DNA of 64,000 nucleotides from Opitutus terrae PB90-1 (lineage in GTDB: Bacteria; Verrucomicrobiota; Verrucomicrobiia; Opitutales; Opitutaceae). Where the stretch lies: NCBI RefSeq assembly GCF_000019965.1, contig NC_010571.1, positions 4,411,001 through 4,475,000 on the forward strand, read 5' to 3'. The number at the start of each line of letters is the position of its first letter. Positions within the stretch are counted from its first letter, which is position 1. Below are positions 35,189 through 41,828 of the stretch, piece by piece. A program made the position numbers and the translations under genes. The notes under the pieces are model-generated. The model was not told the origin of the DNA. It saw nothing but the letters and a program-made list of their open reading frames with translations, and searched no databases.

Positions 35189-35777
35189 GCTCACTTGGTC
35201 AACTAGTGTTGACCAAAGTAAGCACGCGTCAAATCCAAAAGTGGGAAAAGTAAGCAAGTCTGCTGACCTCTCAAAATCGCTCAGAAAGGCGCTGGGCGGG
35301 AAGACCCAGGCGGAGCTGGCGGCAGCGTTGCTCGTCTCGAGAAACTACATCTCGCAAATCGAGGCTGGCCTGAAGACACCGTCTCCTCGTCTCGAGCTGC
35401 AGATGCGCCGCATGCTGACTGAGGCAACATCGCGGCATGCTGACTTAGGCGGCAAGGTGGAGGAGCCCGCTGCAGAATACCATACAGACACGACAGAGGC
35501 TCACACCGCGCCGACCGCCGCTCAGTGTCTGCGATACATGGTCGATTACCTCGCGGCGGCCCAGAGCATACCTGGAATGCTCGGTAGTATCTGGGTCGAG
35601 CTTCACCGGCGTTTTCCCATCGACGAGATCGAACAATTGAAGCGGCAGATGGAAGTGGAAGGGACCGCCAATGGAGCGGTGCAGACAGCGATCAACGCTG
35701 GTCGCAGAAAAGCCTTTGAAGAGGCTGCTAGACTTCTCGCGGAACAGATGTCCCCTGAGAAAGAAAAGACTGGATGA
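35187..35777 (+). CDS. XRE-family phage repressor
   Basis: 196 residues if started at the ATG 35187, which shares its CATG with the start of the Cro-like gene; this would place the operator inside the coding region. A GTG at 35241 (residue 19) is a reasonable alternative. The HTH_3 domain is at about 27-72 (LGGKTQAELAAALLVSRNYI, then QIEAGLKTPSPRLELQMRR). The rest is helical with no LexA-type peptidase motif, so induction is not of the self-cleavage type. It should hold the lysogenic state by binding 35195-35216. Confidence 0.8.
   Translation: MLTWSTSVDQSKHASNPKVGKVSKSADLSKSLRKALGGKTQAELAAALLVSRNYISQIEAGLKTPSPRLELQMRRMLTEATSRHADLGGKVEEPAAEYHTDTTEAHTAPTAAQCLRYMVDYLAAAQSIPGMLGSIWVELHRRFPIDEIEQLKRQMEVEGTANGAVQTAINAGRRKAFEEAARLLAEQMSPEKEKTG
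35195..35216. promoter_or_regulatory. Palindromic early operator
   Basis: Perfect 9-bp arms TTGGTCAAC and GTTGACCAA around TAGT. On the leftward strand a -35-like TTGACG (35227-35232) stands about 17 bp before this palindrome, so a bound repressor would cover the -10 region. The 10-bp direct repeat AAAGTAAGCA at 35215-35224 and 35247-35256 (32 bp apart) is a second candidate control element. Confidence 0.7.
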
Positions 35778-35904
35778 GCGCCTGCTTCTCAAATTGCTCC
35801 AGTCGCTCCATCAGAGCGCGTCGGTCCTCCACGGCGGCGATGAGCGCCTCCAGGATGGGGCAATCTTGGCAGGCGATATCACGGGCGGGCTGATCGCGGA
35901 ACAT
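35728..35904 (-). CDS. Possible small gene convergent with the repressor
   Basis: 58 residues from the ATG at 35904. MFRDQPARDIACQDCPILEA followed by a coiled-coil-like segment (EDRRALMERLEQFEKQ) looks like a genuine protein and has a CxxC pair. It overlaps the last 50 bp of the repressor gene in antisense. A competing rightward frame over the same DNA looks worse. Confidence 0.35.
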   Translation of the reverse strand: MFRDQPARDIACQDCPILEALIAAVEDRRALMERLEQFEKQALIQSFLSQGTSVPREV

Positions 35905-35953
35905 ACGCGTTGATGATAGCAGACGAGAAAGGGCCCTCTGACGGTTTCTATCG

Positions 35954-35970
35954 GCGGGACAATGTCCCGC
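35954..35970. promoter_or_regulatory. Perfect 17-bp dyad upstream of the rightward genes
   Basis: GCGGGACA, A, TGTCCCGC. It lies about 45 bp before the first small rightward gene and could be the binding site of a middle/late activator or a repressor. Confidence 0.45.
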
Positions 35971-36015
35971 TGAAGCGCGATTGTTTACCGCTGCTGGGCG
36001 CAGTTCCGTCGTCGC

Positions 36016-36366
36016 GTGTCCACGCGCAAGAACTCACTGCGAGTGCTACCGAGCATCGCGGAACGCATCCCGGAGCGCGCCAGCCAATTGGGAGTCACCG
36101 TGAGTGGTCTGATCGCGGCCATTGTGTGGAACCATGCACAGGCACCATGCGTGATCGCAGCCGAGGCTTCGCCCCCAAGCTTGGCGCGGGTGAATCTGCC
36201 CTGCTCGTGGCGTCGCGGCATGCGCGCGATGCTGCTGCGGCTGGCGCGCGATGCCGGTCTGACGCCGAACGCGCTCGTCGAGGCGCTGCTCGCGCGCGAG
36301 CTGCGATCGCCCGAGCCGACACTCACCCTCTTGCCTCGCCGCGGTTCCGTGAAGCCGCGGCTGTAG
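36016..36366 (+). CDS. Small probable DNA-binding protein
   Basis: 116 residues from a GTG at 36016. Two similar halves, RIPERASQLGVTVSGLIAAI and LRLARDAGLTPNALVEALLA, each look like a ribbon-helix-helix or CopG-type helical hairpin. It precedes the late genes and follows the dyad at 35954, so a role as regulator of late transcription is plausible. Confidence 0.55.
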   Translation: MSTRKNSLRVLPSIAERIPERASQLGVTVSGLIAAIVWNHAQAPCVIAAEASPPSLARVNLPCSWRRGMRAMLLRLARDAGLTPNALVEALLARELRSPEPTLTLLPRRGSVKPRL

Positions 36367-36394
36367 GTGCGCCAGCTTCAACCCCGCCAACCCC

Positions 36395-36697
36395 ATGACC
36401 TATCGTCGCCCGATATTGGCGAGCGTCTATTACTTCGTCGCGTGGCTCGCCGCGATCGTCACCACCGGTTTGCTCATCTCTGCACGCAAGGCGGATCCGG
36501 TGGTCTGGCTCTTGATTGGTGGATACGGCTTCGGAGCAACCGTGCTCGCAGCGGGCCTCGGTCAGGCGTACAGCCTCATCGGCCGGATCGCTCACAACAC
36601 CGATGTGCTCCGCGAAGAGGCGGAGAGCCGCCGCGCCGAGCGCCACGCAGCCGCCGTGGGCGGACCAGGGGCCGAACGGATTCCAGGCATCAACTGA
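36395..36697 (+). CDS. Two-span membrane protein, holin candidate
   Basis: 100 residues. Membrane helices at about 8-28 (ASVYYFVAWLAAIVTTGLLI) and 36-62 (VVWLLIGGYGFGATVLAAGL), then a charged coiled tail. Size and topology fit a class II holin, and it opens a cluster of membrane and lipoproteins ahead of the terminase genes, where B3-like and Mu-like phages carry lysis genes. Confidence 0.55.
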   Translation: MTYRRPILASVYYFVAWLAAIVTTGLLISARKADPVVWLLIGGYGFGATVLAAGLGQAYSLIGRIAHNTDVLREEAESRRAERHAAAVGGPGAERIPGIN

Positions 36698-36704
36698 TCT
36701 CTCG

Positions 36705-37160
36705 ATGAAAGCCAAGGTTCTCGCTTCGCTCTTCGGGCTCGCACTCGCCGGATGCGTGCCGATCGAGTGGGATTTGCGCGACGTGAAGAATCCGGCGCCG
36801 CCGCTTGGTGTGCCTGCGCAGCTCTCACATGTCCGGCTCGCGCCCAGACTGCTCGCTCTCGATGTGCTGGCCTCCACACCGCCGGCGAAAACGCGTTATG
36901 ACATCGGCCCGCTCCTGGCAGAACGATTCACCGGCAACGAGGATGCGCCGCTGACGCTCGACTTCGTGGCCGCGGGAATCCGGCAGGAAGGCGGCGGGGT
37001 TACTTCGTTCACGCTTTCGGTTGTGCTCCGCGGCGCCGGCCTGGAGCGTCCTATCACCGTAGCGGCGCGGAGTGAGAGGCGCTGGAGCTACGAGAGCAGC
37101 ACGCGCGAGGCGGTTGATCGCGCACTCGCGCAGCTAGTCGAAGCCGTCGACTCACGCTGA
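36705..37160 (+). CDS. Phage-encoded lipoprotein
   Basis: 151 residues from the ATG at 36705. A lipobox is clear (KVLASLFGLALAGC, Cys at about 17). The mature part is beta-rich and contains VRLAPRLLALDVLASTPPAK. Could be a spanin-type or superinfection-exclusion lipoprotein. A strong terminator follows 34 bp downstream. Confidence 0.6.
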   Translation: MKAKVLASLFGLALAGCVPIEWDLRDVKNPAPPLGVPAQLSHVRLAPRLLALDVLASTPPAKTRYDIGPLLAERFTGNEDAPLTLDFVAAGIRQEGGGVTSFTLSVVLRGAGLERPITVAARSERRWSYESSTREAVDRALAQLVEAVDSR

Positions 37161-37193
37161 TCCGGTAAAAATATCTGCCGCCGTTCCCGCGAT

Positions 37194-37227
37194 GCCCGCC
37201 GTTCCTTAGACGGCGGGCCTTTTTTTT
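37194..37227 (+). terminator. Rho-independent terminator
   Basis: GCCCGCCGT, loop TCCTTAG, ACGGCGGGC, then CTTTTTTTT. A perfect 9-bp stem separates the short 36.0-37.2 kb transcript from the following genes, so the head genes need a promoter further right or antitermination. Confidence 0.9.
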
Positions 37228-37248
37228 CGGATACTCGCCGGCACAGAA

Positions 37249-37914
37249 ATGCCGGCGACCCACGCAAGTCCAGCCCCATCCTCACGCATCCGTTGCACCG
37301 ACACGATTGCGATCTACGAGGTCCGCGGTCTCGATGTGACCTCCACCTCGGCCCGCACGGCGCTGCACTGCTCCACGACCCACGGCATCGTCGAAATCCT
37401 GCTGCCCACCGGCTTGTTCGTCGGGAAGTGCCGCGGTGAGCGCGATGCCAACGGCCGCCCGCTCGGCGCGGTGATGGTCGCGAAGGAGCTGCGCGAGCGC
37501 CAGGAGCAGCTCCGCCGCGAGCTCGAGCAGGACGCGGCCGAATCGCGCGCTGAACTGCAAGCGCTGCGCGAACCCACGGCATCGGTCGCAGCTCAGCGCG
37601 CGTTCACCCCGGATGCGCCTGCGCAGGAGGACGCAGCGAAAGCAGAGGATTCAGATCGGGCGCCGATCACATTCTCCTTTCTCAACCACGCTCTCGTCTC
37701 CCTCGAGCCGCTGCCGGAAAAGCGAGACTACATCGCCCGCGAGCGCGCGCTGCGCGCCGCCTGGGAACTCTTCATCAGTTCGCCGGAACAGGTGACCGTC
37801 TTCGCGATCGCCGAAAAACTCGGCTGCCGCGCGTCCTGGCTGCGCACGATGTTCGACCTCTACGCGAGCGACCCCGCTGCGCCGGTCCTCAAGCCCAACG
37901 GCAAGCTCCGCTGA
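37249..37914 (+). CDS. Protein with C-terminal HTH-like segment, unknown
   Basis: 221 residues. A beta-rich N-terminus (TDTIAIYEVRGLDVTSTSAR), a coiled coil (RERQEQLRRELEQDAAESRA), and a C-terminal part (VFAIAEKLGCRASWLRTMFD) that reads as a helix-turn-helix. The first gene after the terminator at 37.2 kb; it may regulate late genes. Family not recognised. Confidence 0.5.
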   Translation: MPATHASPAPSSRIRCTDTIAIYEVRGLDVTSTSARTALHCSTTHGIVEILLPTGLFVGKCRGERDANGRPLGAVMVAKELRERQEQLRRELEQDAAESRAELQALREPTASVAAQRAFTPDAPAQEDAAKAEDSDRAPITFSFLNHALVSLEPLPEKRDYIARERALRAAWELFISSPEQVTVFAIAEKLGCRASWLRTMFDLYASDPAAPVLKPNGKLR

Positions 37915-37943
37915 CCCCTTTGTTCCACCAAAACATCCCGAGC

Positions 37944-38546
37944 ATGAAAACGAAACTCCTGCTTCTCTGCGTGAGCCTTTGCGCTCTCTGTGTGTTCTCC
38001 GGTTGCGACAAAGATGCAGCCAAAGGCCTGGTCTTCGAGACCTCCACCGTGCAGGCGGGCGTCGTCCAGCAAGACAGCATCCAGGCGCCTGATGGTTCGT
38101 TGATCGTGGTCACCCCGGAAATGCGCGGCGTCGTCGACCCGGCGAAGATCATCCCAGCTGGCACACCCGTCACGCAGCAGGTCGTCGCCCCCACCGCCAC
38201 GGCCAAGGCGGTCGTCTCGGCAGTCAAATACCTGCCCATCCCGTTCGCCGACGTCGCCAGCTACGCGCTCAACGGGCTACTCGGCATCGCGGCGGTCTGG
38301 TTGACGAAGAAAAAGAAGACTTCGGAAAAGGTGAACGCGTCGCTCGTCCGTGGCGTGGATACGTTCCGGGACATCCTCGATCAGACCGAGGGCGGCGCGA
38401 AGCTCGACGCCTATCTCACCAAGACGCTCGCCGAGCAGCAGCGGCAGGACGGCGTGCAAGCCGCCGTGAATTTCCTGCTCGATCGCTACATGACGCCGGC
38501 GAAGCCCAGCCACGCCGATCTCACCGCGACTGCACTGAAAACCTGA
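37944..38546 (+). CDS. Lipoprotein with a second membrane segment
   Basis: 200 residues from the ATG at 37944. Signal peptide and lipobox (KTKLLLLCVSLCALCVFSGC, Cys20), then a segment with VVSAVKYLPIPFADVASYAL and a hydrophobic stretch GLLGIAAVWLTKKKK at about 115-130, then a helical C-terminus. Topology suggests a lysis or envelope role. The DNA encoding the signal peptide resembles the R2 repeat family of this window. Confidence 0.6.
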   Translation: MKTKLLLLCVSLCALCVFSGCDKDAAKGLVFETSTVQAGVVQQDSIQAPDGSLIVVTPEMRGVVDPAKIIPAGTPVTQQVVAPTATAKAVVSAVKYLPIPFADVASYALNGLLGIAAVWLTKKKKTSEKVNASLVRGVDTFRDILDQTEGGAKLDAYLTKTLAEQQRQDGVQAAVNFLLDRYMTPAKPSHADLTATALKT

Positions 38547-38559
38547 AGCAATCGCGCGA

Positions 38560-38895
38560 ATGGAAACCGTCAGCTTCACGCAGATCGGCGTTTTCATCGG
38601 ATGCCTGATCGTGCTGGTAGCACTCGCGGCAGCGGTGAAGTCGCTGTTTCACCGCGAACCGCCGCTGCATCGGGAATACATCACGCGCGATGAGGTTGAG
38701 AAGATCGAGAAGCGGCTCACCGACGACCTCACGAAACAGGCTGGTTCGCGGAAAGACATCCATAAAGACATCGACCAGTTGCGCGTGGGCCAGGGGCGCC
38801 TCGAGGTAAAAACTGAAGAACTGGGCAAGCAGCTCACCAATCTGGACGACAAGATGGACCGCGTCCTTCTCCGTCTGCCGCGCATCGAGTCATGA
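38560..38895 (+). CDS. Membrane-anchored coiled-coil protein (Rz-like)
   Basis: 111 residues. N-terminal membrane helix (GVFIGCLIVLVALAAAVKSL), then a long coiled coil (KDIDQLRVGQGRLEVKTEEL). Topology matches an i-spanin; together with the neighbouring lipoprotein it could form a spanin pair, although the pairing is only inferred. Confidence 0.55.
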   Translation: METVSFTQIGVFIGCLIVLVALAAAVKSLFHREPPLHREYITRDEVEKIEKRLTDDLTKQAGSRKDIHKDIDQLRVGQGRLEVKTEELGKQLTNLDDKMDRVLLRLPRIES

Positions 38896-39149
38896 ACGAC
38901 GAACAACTCGCCATCTTCCTCCTGCTCAGTCTCCACGCCGACGGCGAAATCGGCTGCTCGGAGGCGCGGCTGCTGCAGCGCGCGATCGCCGAGGGCTGGC
39001 CGCGGCTGACGCTCCCCGAGCTGCAGGTCACGCTGCGCGAGCTCGCGAACTCCGGCTGGGTGCTGTCGTGGAAACCCAAGCTCGCCGGCTGGCGATGGAA
39101 ACTCGCCGAGCAGGGCGTGCTCGTGCTCCGCGAAAAGAACCTCGCATGA
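38892..39149 (+). CDS. Small winged-helix-like protein
   Basis: 85 residues, overlapping the previous stop (ATGA). LLSLHADGEIGCSEARLLQR and LTLPELQVTLRELANSGWVL look like a winged-helix DNA-binding fold. Its counterpart in Mu-like phages is not clear to me. Confidence 0.55.
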   Translation: MNDEQLAIFLLLSLHADGEIGCSEARLLQRAIAEGWPRLTLPELQVTLRELANSGWVLSWKPKLAGWRWKLAEQGVLVLREKNLA

Positions 39150-39550
39150 GCGACGACGCGGACATCGAGCGCGAGAGCGATCGCGCGATCGCCATCGAGG
39201 AAATGCACCTCGAGCACGTGGCCGATCTGCGCCGCCACAACCGGCAGCTGCTGTGGTTCGCGGCCGCGCTGCTGGTGTTGCTCGGGATGTTCGCGTGGGC
39301 GCTGATCACGCTCGCCGAACGCGTAACGGTTTTCTACATGCCGCCCGCGCGAGCGAAAGCTGCGGCGAGTGCTGAGAGTTCAGAGCTGAGAGCTGGCCCA
39401 CTTAAACTTTACACTTCCGACTTTCACTCGCGCGCCGGCGGCGCGCGTTCCTTCCGCGGACTGGACCCCGCGGCGCTTGGACCGGCTGCTCAAAGAACCC
39501 TGCGGGGCGGCGACCTCTCCGTCGCCCCGCAGGAAAGCGGCTCACTCTGA
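39146..39550 (+). CDS. Membrane protein with repeat-derived C-terminal segment
   Basis: 134 residues from the ATG at 39146 (ATGA overlap). Helical N-terminus, one membrane span (LLWFAAALLVLLGMFAWALI at about 35-54). From residue about 75 the protein is encoded by R1-type repeat DNA (ESSELRAGPLKLYTSDFHS), followed by a low-complexity tail. The stop overlaps the small terminase start (TGATG). Confidence 0.55.
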   Translation: MSDDADIERESDRAIAIEEMHLEHVADLRRHNRQLLWFAAALLVLLGMFAWALITLAERVTVFYMPPARAKAAASAESSELRAGPLKLYTSDFHSRAGGARSFRGLDPAALGPAAQRTLRGGDLSVAPQESGSL

Positions 39551-40266
39551 TGCCCACGCTGGCCGAGCAACAACTCTCTGCCGAGAAGTTCGCCGCGTTC
39601 TGCTCCGAGCTGCGGGCGCTTGCCGCGAAGCCGACGCTCGTCCAGGTGCAGGCCGTGCTCGTGCGCTACGGGGTCACGTCGCCGACGAGCAAGAGCGGCA
39701 AACCGTCGCCGATGGCGGCGAAGGCCGTGCTCGATGGACCGTTCGCCCGCTATGTCGCCCGCGTCAACGCCGGCCGGGAGACGCGCGAGGCGTTGTGCGC
39801 GGCCGCCGGCGCCGGCGTGCATCCACTCGACGCGATCGAGGAGGCGATGGTGATCGAGCTGCAGGACCAGCTCGTCGGCGCCAAGGATGGCGAGGTCGAC
39901 GTCAAGTACATCGTCGACCAGCTCACGAAACTCCGCGCGTCGATCTCGATGCGGGAAAATTCCCGCCGGCAGCAGCAGGACCTCGAGCGGAAATTGACGG
40001 ACAGCGAAGCGAGGCGCGCGACTGCTGAACGCGCGGTGCGGGTGCTAGAGCGGAGACTCGAGGCGGCGCAATTCGACGCGGCGAAAGCAGCGCTCGCCCA
40101 CGTGAAGCAGCTCGGCGCGATCGCAGGCGACAAGACGATCGACGATGCGGAGCGGCTCGAGCGCGCGCGCAAACGTCTCTTCGGCGAGACGCCCGCGGGC
40201 GTGCGCTCGCTCGAGCAACTCGATGAGCGGCCGAACCGCGGCGGCAAGAAGGAGCACGCGTCGTGA
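39550..40266 (+). CDS. Small terminase subunit, DUF3486 (Mu gp27-like)
   Basis: 238 residues. A helical N-terminus with a VRYGVTSPTSKSGKPSPMAA segment, central LDAIEEAMVIELQDQLVG and a long coiled coil (about 130-185) fit DUF3486, the Mu gp27 family directly upstream of the large terminase. It recognises phage DNA ends for packaging. It overlaps the large terminase by 4 bp. Confidence 0.8.
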   Translation: MPTLAEQQLSAEKFAAFCSELRALAAKPTLVQVQAVLVRYGVTSPTSKSGKPSPMAAKAVLDGPFARYVARVNAGRETREALCAAAGAGVHPLDAIEEAMVIELQDQLVGAKDGEVDVKYIVDQLTKLRASISMRENSRRQQQDLERKLTDSEARRATAERAVRVLERRLEAAQFDAAKAALAHVKQLGAIAGDKTIDDAERLERARKRLFGETPAGVRSLEQLDERPNRGGKKEHAS

Positions 40267-41828
40267 CCAAGGCTGCGAAGAAACTCGCCAAGGCGGCCGT
40301 CGCCGTCGCTGCGATCGCAGTCGCGACCGGCGGCATGGTCCCCACGCTGCTGCACTATCGCGGCTACCAGCTGCCGGTCATTCATGACCACACGACCAAG
40401 ACGGCGATCCTCCACTGGTCGCGGCAAATCGGCAAGAGCACGACGCTCGCCGGCTGGGCGGTCGATCGGTTGCTCAAACAGCTTCAGACCCACGACACCT
40501 GGCTAGTCACGGTGCTCAGCAACTCGCGCGCGAATGGTGGCGAGTTCGTGCTGAAGGTGCACGAGGTGTGCCGTAAACTCGGGCAGGCGTTCGTCGAGGA
40601 CGGAAACCGCGAAGCACTCGCCGACGACAAAACAATGTCCGAGGACGCGAAGCTCGAGCTGATGCGGTTCGAGGTGCGGCTGCAGGTCGGTCAAAAGCTG
40701 GGGCGCATCATCGTGCTAGCCGCGAATCCGCGCACCGCGCGCGGTTTTTCGGGCGATCTGATTCTCGACGAGTTCGCGTTCCACCAGGACTCCAGAGCGA
40801 TCTGGGAAGCCGCCGAGCCGATCATCTCCGCGAACCCCGAGTTCCTGTGCCGGATTTCGAGCACGGGCAATGGCCGACGAAACATGTTCTACCAGTTGAT
40901 CGCCGAGGGGCGTATCCCGTATTATCGGATGCGCCGCAGCGATGCCTGGAAGCGTGGCGAGATCCGCATCTACTCGGTCGTTACGGGCGAGGAGATCACG
41001 CCCGACCAGGCGCGGGCCGAAGCCTCGGACAAACGTGCTTACGACCAAAACTACGAAGGCGAGTTCAATGACGAGGCGAGCGCGTTGCTCACCCAGGAAT
41101 TGATCAGCGCAGCGGAGCGCGAGGGCATCGCCATCGAGCACCAGGAATGGAGCGAGGCCACGATCGAGCGGCTGCGCACGAAGACTATTGGCGATCTCTT
41201 CCTTGGCCAGGACGTCGGCCGCAAGCGCGACTTCTCCGTGCAGACCGTGATCGAGCGGATCGGCAGCGGCTATCGCGTGGTCGCCATGCTGCGCATGGAA
41301 AACATGCGCCTGCCCGCGCAGCAGCGCGAGCTCGAGAAGATCTGCAAGTTGCCGAAGTTCCGCTCGGCCGAGATCGACATGACCGGCCTTGGGCTAGGAC
41401 TCGTCGAGTATGCCCAAGAGGAGCCGTGGGGTGGCAACGTGCGGGGTGTGAATTTTGGGTCGAGCGAGCCGATCAGCCTCAAGCTGCGCGCCGATGGTAA
41501 AAAGGGCGAGACCGCGCCGGTCACCGAACTGATGGCGACCGAGCTGCTCGGCGTGTTCGAGGACAAGCGCATCGAGATCCCGATGGATCCCGAGCTGCGC
41601 GACGATTTGCGGAAGCCCGAAAAGCTCGTGAGCCCGAGCGGACGCGTCTCAATCGCTGCGGTGCGCGACGAAGCCGGGCACGCCGATCATTTCTGGTCGG
41701 TTGCGCTCGCGGTGCGCGCGAGCGTGCGTGGCGGAGTCCCGTTCGCCTATTCGCCGGTGCGCGGTGCGCACCGCGGCCGCGACGGCATGCGCCGGCGGCT
41801 CCTGGACAAGAAGGCGGTGACCCTGTGA
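40263..41828 (+). CDS. Large terminase subunit (Mu gp28-like)
   Basis: 521 residues. Walker A SRQIGKST at about 53-60, Walker B DLILDEFAF with the acidic pair at about 169-170, coupling motif near SSTGNGRRN. The nuclease domain is visible as LGQDVGRKRDFSV, SAEIDMTGLGLGL and DEAGHADHFWSVALA. It packages DNA by the headful mechanism. The first 24 residues are Ala/Val/Lys-rich and hydrophobic, so Met25 (MVPTLLHYRG) may be the real start. Confidence 0.93.
   Translation: MTKAAKKLAKAAVAVAAIAVATGGMVPTLLHYRGYQLPVIHDHTTKTAILHWSRQIGKSTTLAGWAVDRLLKQLQTHDTWLVTVLSNSRANGGEFVLKVHEVCRKLGQAFVEDGNREALADDKTMSEDAKLELMRFEVRLQVGQKLGRIIVLAANPRTARGFSGDLILDEFAFHQDSRAIWEAAEPIISANPEFLCRISSTGNGRRNMFYQLIAEGRIPYYRMRRSDAWKRGEIRIYSVVTGEEITPDQARAEASDKRAYDQNYEGEFNDEASALLTQELISAAEREGIAIEHQEWSEATIERLRTKTIGDLFLGQDVGRKRDFSVQTVIERIGSGYRVVAMLRMENMRLPAQQRELEKICKLPKFRSAEIDMTGLGLGLVEYAQEEPWGGNVRGVNFGSSEPISLKLRADGKKGETAPVTELMATELLGVFEDKRIEIPMDPELRDDLRKPEKLVSPSGRVSIAAVRDEAGHADHFWSVALAVRASVRGGVPFAYSPVRGAHRGRDGMRRRLLDKKAVTL

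Noticed and set aside
35671-35913. 80-codon rightward frame after the repressor
   Set aside because: Overlaps the repressor end and the better-looking leftward 58-residue frame.
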